41,177 nt of DNA from CAKZKT01 sp034434235 (GCA_034434235.1 DAOTZV010000190.1:1-41177), one strand, 5' to 3'; positions 15,147 through 23,272 are shown, numbered from the stretch's first letter. A program made the numbers and translations. Notes: generated by a model not told the origin, from the sequence alone.

Positions 15147-17672
15147 TCACCCGCGCAGAGCGGCGCCCAGCTCCCGCTCCAGCCGGCCGACGATTTTGGC
15201 CCGCACCTTGCGCGTGTCCTCGTCGGTGAGGGTGCGGTCGGCCGCCTGGAAAGTGAGACTGTAGGCCAACGATTTCTTGCCCGGCGGGATTTGATCCCCG
15301 CGATAGACATCGAACAGCCGCAGGTCCACCAGCAGCCGGCCGGCCGCCTGCCGGATCACTGCGGCGACCTGCGCGGCCGGCGTCGCCTCGTCCACGATCA
15401 CCGCCAGGTCTTCGTACACCGGCGGTTGGCCGGAGATCTCGGCCATCGGCGCGGGAGCGCCCCAACCGGCCAACAGGGCATCCAGGTCCAATTCCATGAT
15501 CGCGACGGGCAGATTGGGCAGGTCGAACGCGGCGCGCACCAGCGGGTGCAGTTCTCCCACGATGCCGATCTCCTGGCCGCCGACGAGCAGCCGCGCGGTG
15601 CGGCCGGGATGACAGGCGGGATGTTGGCCCCGCTCCCATGCGACATCCTTCAGCTCCAGCCGCGCCAACAACGCCTCGACCACCCCCTTCAAGTCGAAGA
15701 AGCCGAGGGGCGATGTGTCGTGCGGCTGCCAGCTCTGCGGCTCGCGCGGACCGACCAGTAGCGCGGCCACGCGGCGCGGCTCGGCCGGGAGCAACTGGTC
15801 GGGCCGGGGATGGAAGACGCGGCCCAGCTCGAAGATGGCCACGCGCTCGGTGAAGCGCAGATTGGCCCGCGCGGTGTTCAACAGCGACGGCAACAGCGTC
15901 CGCCGCAGGTGGGCCCGATCCGCCGCCAGCGGATTCAAGACGACCACGTGCGGCGCCGTCGCGGCCGCCTCATCCCGATAGAACTTCACCTCGTCGCGCA
16001 CGTCTATCATCGAATAGGTGATGACCTCGGTCAACCCACAACCCACCAACACATCGCGCACCTTCTCTTCCCCTTCCAGCGCCAGGTTGCGCCGTTGCGG
16101 CGGCAGCTCATCGCGCAACAGGGTGTGCGGCATCCGGTCATAGCCGTAGACGCGCGCGATCTCCTCCACCAGGTCGGCCGGGATGTTCACGTCCTGGCGG
16201 TGGCTGGGGACGGTGACCCGTAGACAGGACGACGAGGCGACGGGGCGGCCGTCGTCCGCGCGTTGCTCCTTCTGGATGTCCACCGCGACCTCGAACTCCA
16301 ACGCCCGCAGGATGCGCACCATCTCCTCGATCGGCACCTCGATGCCGAGCAGGCGATTGACGTAGGCCGGAGCGAGCTCGATGGTTTGGCGCGGCGCCGG
16401 CTGGGGATACACATCGCCGTAGACCGGCCGCACGCGGCCGCCGGCCAGCTCGGCCATCAGCTGGCCGGCGCGGGCCAGCGCGGCGATGGTCAGCTCGGGA
16501 TCCACGCGCTTGCCGAAGCGATTGCCCGCCTCGCTGGAGAGCTTGAGCATCTGACAGGTGCGCCGAATGCTCAAGAAGTGGAAGTTGGCCGCTTCGAGCA
16601 GCACCGACGTCGTGCCGTCGTTGACCTCGGTGTTGGCGCCGCCCATGACGCCGCCCACCGCGATCGTGCCGGCCGTGTCGGTGATCATGAGCATTTCGGG
16701 ATCGAGCGCCCGGTCCACGCCGTCGAGCGTCACCAGGTGCTCGCCCGGATGGGCGCGACGCATGATGATCGTCGGCCGGCCGCCGGCGCGGGCGCGCAAC
16801 AGGTCGTAATCAAAGGCATGGAGCGGCTGGCCCAGCTCGAGCATCACATAATTGGTGATGTCCACGATGTTGTTGATCGGCCGCATGCCGGCGCGGATGA
16901 GCCGCTGTTGCATCCAGTACGGAGACGGCTTGACCCGCACGCCCTCGATCAGCGCGGCCGAATAGCGCAGGCACAGATCGGGATCCTGGATCACGATGCC
17001 GGCGAAGTCGGCGTCGGTCACCCGCGGCGTGGCCAGATAGTCGGCCGGCGTCGGGTTGCGCAACATCTGGCCGGTCAACGCGGCCACCTCGCGCGCGATC
17101 CCGACCACCGACTGCAGATGGCCGAACGCGCCCTTGATGTCGAACTCCAGGATCGTATCGCCCAGATAATCCACCAGCGGCATGCCGACCGGCGCGTCGT
17201 CGGGCAGGATCAGGATGCCCTCGTGTTCATCGCTCAGGCCCAGCTCCTTTTCCGAGCAAACCATGCCTTGCGAGAGGATGCCGCGGATCTTCCCGGCCTT
17301 CAGGGTAGCGATCTTGGGCTCGGCGCTGTGGCCGTCGTACAGCCGGGCGCCGACGACCGCGAACGCCACCTTCGGCCCGCGGCCGTGGCTCAAGTCCTGG
17401 CCGACGTAGGGATAGAGGTTCGGCGCGCCGGTCACCACCGTCAGCGGCGCGGCCGCGCCGTATTCGACGCGCGCCAGCACCAGCCGGTCGGCGTCGGGGT
17501 GCCGCGTCACCTCCAGCACCTGCCCCACGAACACCTTGTCCCGATCCCACAGCTCGCCGATGGGCGTGAGCGACTCCACTTCCAGGCCCGCCAGCGTCAA
17601 GCGCTCGGCAAGCTGAGGAACGGGCAGGGTGATATCCACGTAATCTTTCAGCCAGCTCAAAGGAACTTTCAT
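15147..17672 (-). CDS. pheT: Phenylalanyl-tRNA synthetase beta subunit
   Basis: Large subunit of the (alpha-beta)2 PheRS, 841 aa, full length. Domains in order: MKVPLSWLKDYVDI start, tRNA-binding OB fold (residues about 40-150; FVGQVLEVTRHPDADRLVLA), B3/B4 editing domain (about 215-390, with MGGANTEVNDGTT), B5 domain (about 400-480), core catalytic-like fold (HLRRTLLPSLLNTARANLRF; VAIFELGRVF) and the C-terminal ferredoxin-fold anticodon-binding domain (PPVYEDLAVIVDEATPAAQV; VYRGDQIPPGKKSLAYSLTF). It follows pheS by 18 bases and is expected to be controlled by the Phe T-box in front of pheS. Confidence 0.97.
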   Translation of the reverse strand: MKVPLSWLKDYVDITLPVPQLAERLTLAGLEVESLTPIGELWDRDKVFVGQVLEVTRHPDADRLVLARVEYGAAAPLTVVTGAPNLYPYVGQDLSHGRGPKVAFAVVGARLYDGHSAEPKIATLKAGKIRGILSQGMVCSEKELGLSDEHEGILILPDDAPVGMPLVDYLGDTILEFDIKGAFGHLQSVVGIAREVAALTGQMLRNPTPADYLATPRVTDADFAGIVIQDPDLCLRYSAALIEGVRVKPSPYWMQQRLIRAGMRPINNIVDITNYVMLELGQPLHAFDYDLLRARAGGRPTIIMRRAHPGEHLVTLDGVDRALDPEMLMITDTAGTIAVGGVMGGANTEVNDGTTSVLLEAANFHFLSIRRTCQMLKLSSEAGNRFGKRVDPELTIAALARAGQLMAELAGGRVRPVYGDVYPQPAPRQTIELAPAYVNRLLGIEVPIEEMVRILRALEFEVAVDIQKEQRADDGRPVASSSCLRVTVPSHRQDVNIPADLVEEIARVYGYDRMPHTLLRDELPPQRRNLALEGEEKVRDVLVGCGLTEVITYSMIDVRDEVKFYRDEAAATAPHVVVLNPLAADRAHLRRTLLPSLLNTARANLRFTERVAIFELGRVFHPRPDQLLPAEPRRVAALLVGPREPQSWQPHDTSPLGFFDLKGVVEALLARLELKDVAWERGQHPACHPGRTARLLVGGQEIGIVGELHPLVRAAFDLPNLPVAIMELDLDALLAGWGAPAPMAEISGQPPVYEDLAVIVDEATPAAQVAAVIRQAAGRLLVDLRLFDVYRGDQIPPGKKSLAYSLTFQAADRTLTDEDTRKVRAKIVGRLERELGAALRG

Positions 17673-17690
17673 CGTGATCTTCTCCCCGGC

Positions 17691-18776
17691 TCAACCGAAC
17701 TGCTCCAGGAAGCGCAGGTCGTTGCCGTAGAAATAGCGGATGTCGTTGATCTTGTACTTCAACATGGCCGGCCGTTCGACCCCCATGCCGAACGCGAAGC
17801 CGCTGTAGATATCGGGGTCATAGCCGCCGTTGCGCAGCACCACCGGATGGACCATGCCCGCGCCGGCGATCTCCAGCCAGCCGGTGTATTTGCAGACGCT
17901 GCATCCCTTGCCGCCGCACAGGATGCAATCCATGTCGGCCTCGATGCTCGGCTCGGTGAAGGGGAAATAGCTGCCCCGCACCCGCAGCCGCCGGCCGGGG
18001 CCGTACATGCGCCGGGCGAACTGCTGCAACGTGCCGATCAGATCCGTCAGGCGGATCCCCTTGCCGACCGCCAGGCCCTCCATCTGATAGAACTGATGCT
18101 CGGAGCGCGCGGTGATCTGCTCGTAGCGATAGCATTTGCCGGGCAGGATCACGCGGATCGGCTCGGGGCACCGCTCGCGCATCACGCGGATCTGGCCGGG
18201 GCTGGTATGCGTGCGCATCACCAGCGTCGTCGCCGACGGAGCCGGGCCGCCGGCCGCGGCGGCGTCGGGGCGCGCCGTTCCCGTCTGGGTGACCCAGAAG
18301 GTATCCCACATGTCGCGCGCGGGATGGTAGGGCGGGATGTTGAGCAGGCCGAAGTTGTATTCGTCCGTCTCCACGTCCGGCGCGTCGTAGACCTGAAAGC
18401 CCATCTCGGCAAAGATGGCATAGAGCTGGCGCAGGCTCTGCGTGGTCAGGTGCAGGTGGCCGATGGACGGTGGCCGGCCGGGCAACGTCACATCCAGCGC
18501 GCCGGCGGCGAGTTCGGCCTCCAGCGCGGCCGCCTTCAGCTCCTCCTGGCGCCTGGCAAAGGCGGATTCGATCGCGTTCTTGACCTCGTTGACCGCCTGG
18601 CCATAGGCTGGCCGCTCTTCGCGCGGCAGCGCGGCCAGTTGCTTGACGGCTTCGTTGAGCGCGCCGCCCTTGCGACTGAGATAGCGGATGCGCCAGGCTT
18701 CCAACGCTTCAGCGTCTTGGGCCTGCGCCAGCTCGGCCAGTGCAGTCGCCTGAAGTCGCTCCAGATTTTCGTACAT
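17691..18776 (-). CDS. pheS: Phenylalanyl-tRNA synthetase alpha subunit
   Basis: Catalytic subunit of PheRS, 361 aa, charging tRNA-Phe. An N-terminal coiled-coil (residues about 1-85) is followed by the class II core: motif 2 region RVILPGKCYRYEQITARSEHQFYQMEGL, the Cys-rich CILCGGKGCSVCKYTGWLEI, and motif 3 GFAFGMGVERPAMLKYKIND. A short Ala/Pro/Ser insertion (about residues 168-178) precedes LVMRTHTSPGQIRVM. The ATG at 18776 has GGAGG 5 bases upstream; an in-frame extension further upstream runs through the T-box and is not coding. Confidence 0.97.
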   Translation of the reverse strand: MYENLERLQATALAELAQAQDAEALEAWRIRYLSRKGGALNEAVKQLAALPREERPAYGQAVNEVKNAIESAFARRQEELKAAALEAELAAGALDVTLPGRPPSIGHLHLTTQSLRQLYAIFAEMGFQVYDAPDVETDEYNFGLLNIPPYHPARDMWDTFWVTQTGTARPDAAAAGGPAPSATTLVMRTHTSPGQIRVMRERCPEPIRVILPGKCYRYEQITARSEHQFYQMEGLAVGKGIRLTDLIGTLQQFARRMYGPGRRLRVRGSYFPFTEPSIEADMDCILCGGKGCSVCKYTGWLEIAGAGMVHPVVLRNGGYDPDIYSGFAFGMGVERPAMLKYKINDIRYFYGNDLRFLEQFG

Positions 18777-18796
18777 GTTGCCTCCAGTTGACGGCG

Positions 18797-19115
18797 ATAA
18801 AATCAAAAGCGCGCACTTCGTCGTCGGGGACGAAGTGCGCGCATGCGAACTCCGCGGTACCACCCTGCTTCCTCCGCCTGGCGGAGGCTCCTCGGCCCGG
18901 CGGCCCGGTTCGACGGGCTTACCGGCGGCCCTGCTAACGGCGGGCTTCCGGGACGAACTACTTTGCCGAACGCGACGTCCGGTGTTCACCCGTCCGGCTC
19001 GAGAGGGAACTTCGCGCGGGCCGTATGTCGGTCGGGCTTGCAGCCTCGCGCAAGTGCGAGGCCCGACCTCTCTGAAGACCTTTGTCCCGCCTACTTTCCT
19101 CCGTCATCGCCTTTG
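18797..19115 (-). promoter_or_regulatory. T-box leader, phenylalanine-specific
   Basis: On the minus strand, an AGTA-type loop sequence (GGAGGAAAGTAGGCG, near 19100) starts stem I. TCAGAGAGG and the distal loop GGCTGCAAGCC follow. The specifier side reads GAAGTTCCCTC, with UUC (Phe) at 19009-19007. The T-box core GGGTGGTACCGCGG is at 18865-18852; UGGU would pair with the ACCA end of tRNA-Phe. The leader ends in a 14-bp terminator 22-32 bases before the pheS ribosome-binding site. The codon sits one base further 3' than in the Trp leader, so its identity is supported mainly by the downstream gene. Confidence 0.9.
18798..18842 (-). terminator. Intrinsic terminator of the Phe T-box
   Basis: On the minus strand GCGCGCACTTCGTC pairs perfectly with GACGAAGTGCGCGC around a 6-base loop (18842-18809) and is followed by TTTTGATTTT. 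It is the switchable terminator of the T-box. Confidence 0.92.
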
Positions 19116-19142
19116 CGGTACGGTATGTCGTTGTTGGGTCGG

Positions 19143-19171
19143 ATGATACCGCAAGAAGCGGCGCCTGTCAA
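19143..19171 (-). promoter_or_regulatory. Sigma70-type promoter of the T-box/pheST transcript
   Basis: On the minus strand TTGACA (19171-19166), a 17-base spacer and TATCAT (19148-19143) stand between the purH stop and the T-box. pheST therefore has its own start of transcription. Confidence 0.8.
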
Positions 19172-19194
19172 ATCACCGCAAAAGCGGCCGGATG

Positions 19195-20709
19195 TCAATG
19201 CCGAAAATGGCGTTCACCGGTGAAGATCATGGCCATGCCCGCCCGATCGGCCGCCGCGATGACCTCTTCATCGCGCAACGAGCCGCCCGGCTGGATGCAG
19301 GCCGTCACGCCGGCCGCGGCCGCCGCTTCGATGCCGTCGGCAAAGGGGAAGAACGCGTCCGAGCCCATCACCGCGCCGCGCGCACGTTCGCCGGCCCGCC
19401 GCGCGGCCAGGTAGACGGCATCCACGCGATTCATCTGCCCCGCGCCCACGCCCACCGTCGCCGTGCCCTGCGCGAAGACGATCGCGTTCGACTTGACATG
19501 TTTGACCGCCAGCCAGGCGAACGCCAGGCTGCGGCGCTCGGCCTCGGTCGGCGGCCGCCGGGTGACCACCTTCCAGGTGGATTCGTCCACCCCGCGGTCA
19601 TCGGGGGTTTGCGCCAGGAGCCCGGCCGCCACCGAGCGCAAGACCAGCCCATCGGCCGCGGCCGACCTCGCCTTCATCACCCGGCAGTTCTTCTTGTGGA
19701 CGGCCAGCCAATCCAGCGCCTCGGCCGTGAAGTCGGGCGCGGCCAACACCTCGACGAAAAGCCCGCCGAGCTCCTGGACGAAGCTCAGGTCCACCGGCCG
19801 GTTGGTCGCGATGATCGAACCGAACGCCGACACCGGGTCGCAGGCCAGCGCCAGACGATACGCCTCGACCAACGTCTCGGCGGTCGCCAGTCCGCTCGGG
19901 TTGGTATGCTTGATGATGGCAACGGCCGGCTCGCGAAACTCCTGGGGCATAGCCCAGGCCGCGTCCAGATCCACCAGGTTGTTATAGCTCAGCTCCTTGC
20001 CCTGGAGCTGCTCGAACGCCGGCGCCGCGGCACTCCAACGATAGAGCGCGGCCCGCTGATGCGGGTTCTCGCCGTAGCGGAGCGTCTGGACGCGCTCGGC
20101 CGCCAGGAGGAGGGTGGCGGGGAATTCCTCGTCCTTCCCCAGCCACGTCGCGATCGCGGCGTCGTAGGCGGCGGTATGGCGAAACGCCTTGAGCGCCAGC
20201 CGACGGCGCATGAGCAAAGCGTCGCCGGCATCCGGCCGGCGCAGTGCGTCCAGCACCGCGGGGTAGTCGGCCGGGTCGCACACTGCGAACACCGACTCGA
20301 AGTTCTTGGCCGCGGCGCGCAGGAGCGTCACCCCGCCGATGTCTATTTCCTCCACCGCCTCGGCCTCGGTCACGTCGGGCCGGGCCACGGTGGCCGCGAA
20401 CGGGTAGAGGTTGCACGCCACCAGATCCACCGCCGCGATGCCGTGGTCGGCCAGCTCGGCCAGGTGCTCGGCCGTGCGACGGGCCAGGATGCCGCCGTGG
20501 ATGGCCGGATGCAGCGTCTTCACGCGGCCGCCGAGGATCTCCGGGTGGCCGGTGACCTGTTCGACCGGCATGACCGGCAGGCCCGCGGTGCTCAAGGCCC
20601 GGGCCGTGCCGCCCGAAGCCACCAGCTCGAAGCCCAGCTCGACCAGCCCGCGCGCGAACTCGATCAGGCCGGCCTTGTCGTATACGCTCAGGATAGCTCG
20701 TCGTGTCAT
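19195..20709 (-). CDS. purH: Bifunctional AICAR formyltransferase / IMP cyclohydrolase
   Basis: Last two steps of purine synthesis, 504 aa. The N-terminal MGS-like cyclohydrolase domain (residues about 1-145) shows ILSVYDKAGLIEFARGLVE, LVASGGTARAL, GRVKTLHPAIHGGILARR and DLVACNLYPF. The AICARFT domain follows with LRYGENPHQRAALYRW, IIKHTNPSGLATAETLVEAY, DPVSAFGSIIATNRPVD, the RGAVMGSDAFFPFADGIE block and the C-terminal GMAMIFTGERHFRH. The ATG at 20709 has AAGGAAAGGA upstream. Nothing in the immediate leader identifies a purine riboswitch. Confidence 0.97.
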   Translation of the reverse strand: MTRRAILSVYDKAGLIEFARGLVELGFELVASGGTARALSTAGLPVMPVEQVTGHPEILGGRVKTLHPAIHGGILARRTAEHLAELADHGIAAVDLVACNLYPFAATVARPDVTEAEAVEEIDIGGVTLLRAAAKNFESVFAVCDPADYPAVLDALRRPDAGDALLMRRRLALKAFRHTAAYDAAIATWLGKDEEFPATLLLAAERVQTLRYGENPHQRAALYRWSAAAPAFEQLQGKELSYNNLVDLDAAWAMPQEFREPAVAIIKHTNPSGLATAETLVEAYRLALACDPVSAFGSIIATNRPVDLSFVQELGGLFVEVLAAPDFTAEALDWLAVHKKNCRVMKARSAAADGLVLRSVAAGLLAQTPDDRGVDESTWKVVTRRPPTEAERRSLAFAWLAVKHVKSNAIVFAQGTATVGVGAGQMNRVDAVYLAARRAGERARGAVMGSDAFFPFADGIEAAAAAGVTACIQPGGSLRDEEVIAAADRAGMAMIFTGERHFRH

Positions 20710-20747
20710 AAAGTGATCCTTTCCTTCTTGATGAATGGGCGACGCTT

Positions 20748-20781
20748 ACGTGCCAGGCATCTTGCAGAGTGCCTGGCACGT
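20748..20781. repeat. 12-bp hairpin in the purH leader, with a dispersed copy
   Basis: ACGTGCCAGGCA (20748-20759), a 10-base loop and TGCCTGGCACGT (20770-20781) make a perfect stem 38 bases upstream of purH. The 15-base string GTGCCTGGCACGTGA at 20769 recurs exactly at 3414-3428, in front of the DUF2891 gene. Confidence 0.8.
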
Positions 20782-20805
20782 GACGGCGATTTGAGGCTCC
20801 CAGCC

Positions 20806-21060
20806 GGTCTGTGACCGGTGTCGTCGGCATGCCAGCACGGTTTGGACGGCCACACGGGGTCACAGACCACAGGCATCCAGCTAACGGCCAGGAAGCGTCC
20901 GCCGGAGGCTGAAGCCGTCCGGCTACGAGGTGGAAGCCCCCTCAAGGGGGCTGCATCCCAGGGCGGTTTACCGCCCTTCCACCTGGTAGCCCGCCGCTTT
21001 AGCGACGGGCGGACTGCGACGACGAGCCTTGCCTTGGCCGCTGGGCGTTCGCCCCGGCCG
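20806..21060. repeat. Gene-free palindrome cluster, including a branched structure
   Basis: No gene is seen here. GGTCTGTGACC (20806-20816) has its inverted copy at 20858-20868. AGGTGGAA (20928-20935) and TTCCACCT (20977-20984) close a stem that encloses two further perfect hairpins, CCCCCTCAAGGGGG and GGGCGGTTTACCGCCC, giving a small cloverleaf. Another imperfect stem follows around 20988-21010 (CCCGCCGCTTTAGCGACGGG). The string GCCGGAGGCTGAAGC occurs at about 20901 and again near 21067. Confidence 0.8.
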
Positions 21061-21109
21061 CCTCCGCCGGAGGCTGAAGCTATTGCCGGAATAATTTATT
21101 AATCTACAA

Positions 21110-21237
21110 TAGCTCGCATCCCACGGACGAGCTGAAGCTCGCCCTACTTCGCGTACTGCGAGCTTTAGCTCGCATCCCACGGACGAGCTGAAGCTCGCCC
21201 TACTTCGCGTACTGCGAGCTTTAGCTCGCAACCGACG
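21110..21237. repeat. 56-bp tandem repeat, two units plus a fragment
   Basis: Units start at 21110 and 21166 and are identical; a partial third begins at 21222. Each unit contains two small palindromes, CGAGCTGAAGCTCG and GCGAGCTTTAGCTCGC. The stretch lies between the palindrome cluster and the promoter of the YkgJ-type gene. No coding potential is seen. Confidence 0.9.
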
Positions 21238-21307
21238 GTAGGAAATTATAGTGCAAAAGGTCGCTGCCAACAACCTGCCGACCCCAGCTTCCAGGGTCCC
21301 ATCCCAT

Positions 21308-21337
21308 TTGCATGGCCGGCCGATGATCGGCTACAAT
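21308..21337 (+). promoter_or_regulatory. Probable promoter of the YkgJ-type gene
   Basis: TTGCAT (21308-21313), an 18-base spacer and TACAAT (21332-21337) resemble a sigma70 promoter. Because the -10 covers the ATG at 21336, that ATG is unlikely to be the translation start. Confidence 0.55.
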
Positions 21338-21362
21338 GAGGTTCCGACGAAAAGGAGATCGC

Positions 21363-21929
21363 TTGAACGCTCACGACTTACCGACCACCCCTGTTTCTGA
21401 CGGTTCGCCGACAGCGGCCGAAGTGCTCTGCCTGGCGTGCGGCTTCTGCTGCGACGGCACGTTGCACACCAATACGATCTTGTTGCCGGCGGAGGTGGAA
21501 GCCACTGCGGCGCTCGGCATGACCATCGAGCATCGCGCAGGCCGGCCTGTCTTCAACCAGCCGTGCGCCATGTTTCGCGACGGCCACTGCACGATCTACG
21601 CGCGGCGGCCGCAGACCTGTCGGCATTACGAGTGCGCCCTGCTGAAGCGCCTGCTGGCGGGCGAGATCGCCCTTCTCCAGGCGCTGCGCGTGGTGCGGAT
21701 CGCGCAGGAACAACTGGCCGTGTGGCGCAGCCGGGTGCCCGCTGCGCGCTCGTTCATGTGCTGGCTGAAGGAACTCGAGGCGAGCGCGGCTTCGAGCGGA
21801 GAGGACGCTTCGCTGGCGCAGGCCGTGCTCGCCGACGCGACCCTGTCCGATCACGCGGCCGCGCTGCTGATCTATCTCACCAAGCACTTCGGCGCGAACG
21901 AGGATGCGAACGAGTCGAATTCGGCTTGA
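21363..21929 (+). CDS. YkgJ-family cysteine cluster protein
   Basis: Protein of 188 aa with the CxxCxxCC-type cluster of UPF0153/YkgJ: CLACGFCCDG (residues about 24-33), PCAMFRDGHCTIYARRPQTC and a final HYEC (to about residue 97). These Cys residues probably bind zinc or iron; function is unknown. The start is taken as TTG 21363, with AAGGAGAT 4 bases before it. The ATG at 21336 in the same frame lies in the -10 region of the likely promoter and lacks a ribosome-binding site. The C-terminal half is helical and variable. The stop overlaps the -35 hexamer of the LacI gene promoter. Confidence 0.85.
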   Translation: MNAHDLPTTPVSDGSPTAAEVLCLACGFCCDGTLHTNTILLPAEVEATAALGMTIEHRAGRPVFNQPCAMFRDGHCTIYARRPQTCRHYECALLKRLLAGEIALLQALRVVRIAQEQLAVWRSRVPAARSFMCWLKELEASAASSGEDASLAQAVLADATLSDHAAALLIYLTKHFGANEDANESNSA

Positions 21930-21954
21930 CAATTTGCCGCGGGTGTGATAAAAA
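21926..21954 (+). promoter_or_regulatory. Promoter of the LacI-family regulator and catabolic block
   Basis: TTGACA (21926-21931), a 17-base spacer and TAAAAA (21949-21954) start within the last codon of the YkgJ-type gene. The -35 is perfect, the -10 weaker. Confidence 0.6.
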
Positions 21955-21965
21955 GCAAATTGCTG

Positions 21966-21975
21966 CTACCGGTAG
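21966..21975. promoter_or_regulatory. Candidate LacI-family operator
   Basis: CTACCGGTAG is a perfect 10-base palindrome with the central CG typical of LacI/GalR operators. It lies just after the predicted transcription start and 59 bases before the regulator's ATG, fitting autorepression. Confidence 0.4.
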
Positions 21976-22034
21976 TCTTCGGCCGTTTTCTTTTTTGGTT
22001 CTCCCAAAATCGTTTTTGCGCAGGCAGGCCAGAC

Positions 22035-23060
22035 ATGGTGGTCGGGATCAAAGACATCGCAGCCCATTTGGGACTCTCGACTTCGACGGTTTCGCGGGCA
22101 CTCAACGACTACGACGACGTCGCCCCGGAAACCGTGCGCCGTGTCCGGCAGGCCGCCCAGGAGTTGGGCTATACCCCCAGCGCATCGGCGCGCAATCTGC
22201 GTCGGCAACGCACCGACAAGATCGGCCTGGCCCTGTTATATGGCTCTGCCTATACCACCTTCAACGAGTTTTTCGCCGAGTTGATCCGCCTGGTGGCCGC
22301 GGCAGCCGAAAAGCGCGAGTACAACCTGGTGCTCTACACGGGCATGGGCGAGGACCCGTGTCGGCTGACGCGCATCGCGCAGAGCCGCGAAGTGGATGGC
22401 CTGCTCCTGATGGGCGATGTCCCCGGCCTGGATCGCGCCATCCAGAGCCTCCTCGTCGTCGGGATGCCGCTGGTCGTGCTCGGCCGGCCGGTCAACGATC
22501 CGCAGGTGAACTATGTGACGCCCGACACCCTCCAGGCCGCGCGGCTGGCGATCGGCCACCTGGTCGAACTGGGGCATCGCCGGATCGGCTACATCTCGTT
22601 CGTGCCCGCCTCGCGCTACAGCCAGAATCGTTGCATGGCTTATCGGATCGCGCTGGAAGAGAACGGCCTGGCGTTCGACGAGCGGCTGATCGCCTACGCT
22701 TCGCTGGAGCCGGAAAGCAGCGCTCGCGCCCTGGATGCGCTGTTGGCCCTCGATGAGCCGCCGACCGCGGTCTACATGTTCAACGATCGCATGGCCATCG
22801 AGGTGCTGAGACATCTGGCCCGGCAGGGCATTCGCGTGCCGGATCAGATCTCCGTCGTCGGCTTTGATGATATCCGCTCTGCCAGCATGATCACGCCGGC
22901 GCTGACCACCCTCCGCCATCCGATCCCCGAGGTGGCCGAGCAGGCGGTCGGCATCCTGCTGGCGCACCGGTTCAACCCGACCGCAGCAGCCGTCCATCTC
23001 ACGCTGCCGGTCGAAATGGTGATTCGAGAATCCACCGCAGTTTGCAGGAGCACACGATGA
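22035..23060 (+). CDS. LacI-family transcriptional regulator
   Basis: Sugar-responsive repressor of 341 aa. The N-terminal HTH and hinge are textbook: VGIKDIAAHLGLSTSTVSRA, then LGYTPSASARNLRRQRT. The periplasmic-binding-protein-like effector domain (residues about 62-330) shows IGLALLY, VDGLLLMGDVPG, HLVELGHRRIGYISF and ISVVGFDDIRSASMITPALT. The ATG at 22035 puts the HTH at the very N-terminus; its ribosome-binding site is weak. Its TGA overlaps the ATG of the MoaD-like gene. Position at the head of the block suggests it controls the genes up to about 34691. The inducer cannot be read from sequence. Confidence 0.93.
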   Translation: MVVGIKDIAAHLGLSTSTVSRALNDYDDVAPETVRRVRQAAQELGYTPSASARNLRRQRTDKIGLALLYGSAYTTFNEFFAELIRLVAAAAEKREYNLVLYTGMGEDPCRLTRIAQSREVDGLLLMGDVPGLDRAIQSLLVVGMPLVVLGRPVNDPQVNYVTPDTLQAARLAIGHLVELGHRRIGYISFVPASRYSQNRCMAYRIALEENGLAFDERLIAYASLEPESSARALDALLALDEPPTAVYMFNDRMAIEVLRHLARQGIRVPDQISVVGFDDIRSASMITPALTTLRHPIPEVAEQAVGILLAHRFNPTAAAVHLTLPVEMVIRESTAVCRSTR

Positions 23061-23272
23061 TTCGCGTCGAAGCCGGTGGTTCGTTGCGCACGTATATCGC
23101 GCCGCAAACCACCCTGGACGGGGTCGCTTCGGTCGGCGAAGCAATCCAGAAACTGCATCTGCCGGCCGACGTGGCCCTCATCATCACGGTCAACGGTCGC
23201 ATTGCCCATTGGACGACCCCCCTCCACGATGGCGATGTGTTGCAGCTTTTCCCGACCATCGGTGGGGGATGA
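23057..23272 (+). CDS. MoaD/ThiS-family ubiquitin-like sulfur carrier
   Basis: Beta-grasp protein of 71 aa ending in Gly-Gly-Gly (LQLFPTIGGG), with IITVNGRIAHWTTPLHDGDV as the typical loop before the tail. The C-terminal glycine would be adenylated and thiocarboxylated, giving sulfur for pterin dithiolene synthesis. The ATG at 23057 overlaps the LacI-type stop (ATGA), AGGAG is 8 bases upstream, and the aldehyde oxidoreductase gene follows after 85 bases. MoaD-like genes beside AOR genes are a known arrangement, serving the tungsten-pterin cofactor. The tail is GGG rather than the usual terminal GG. Confidence 0.88.
   Translation: MIRVEAGGSLRTYIAPQTTLDGVASVGEAIQKLHLPADVALIITVNGRIAHWTTPLHDGDVLQLFPTIGGG

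Noticed and set aside
16263..18791. 842-codon open frame opposite pheT and pheS
   Set aside because: Antisense shadow of two unmistakable synthetase genes; His/Ala/Arg-rich with no domain.
18777..18989. 71-codon N-terminal extension of pheS
   Set aside because: It would be read through the T-box terminator and core; the normal PheS start with GGAGG is at 18776.
20818..21102. 94-codon open frame in the palindrome cluster
   Set aside because: It runs through several perfect hairpins, has no ribosome-binding site and no recognisable protein features.
21336..21338. ATG as the start of the YkgJ-type gene
   Set aside because: It overlaps the likely -10 element TACAAT and lacks a ribosome-binding site; TTG 21363 has a strong one in the same frame.
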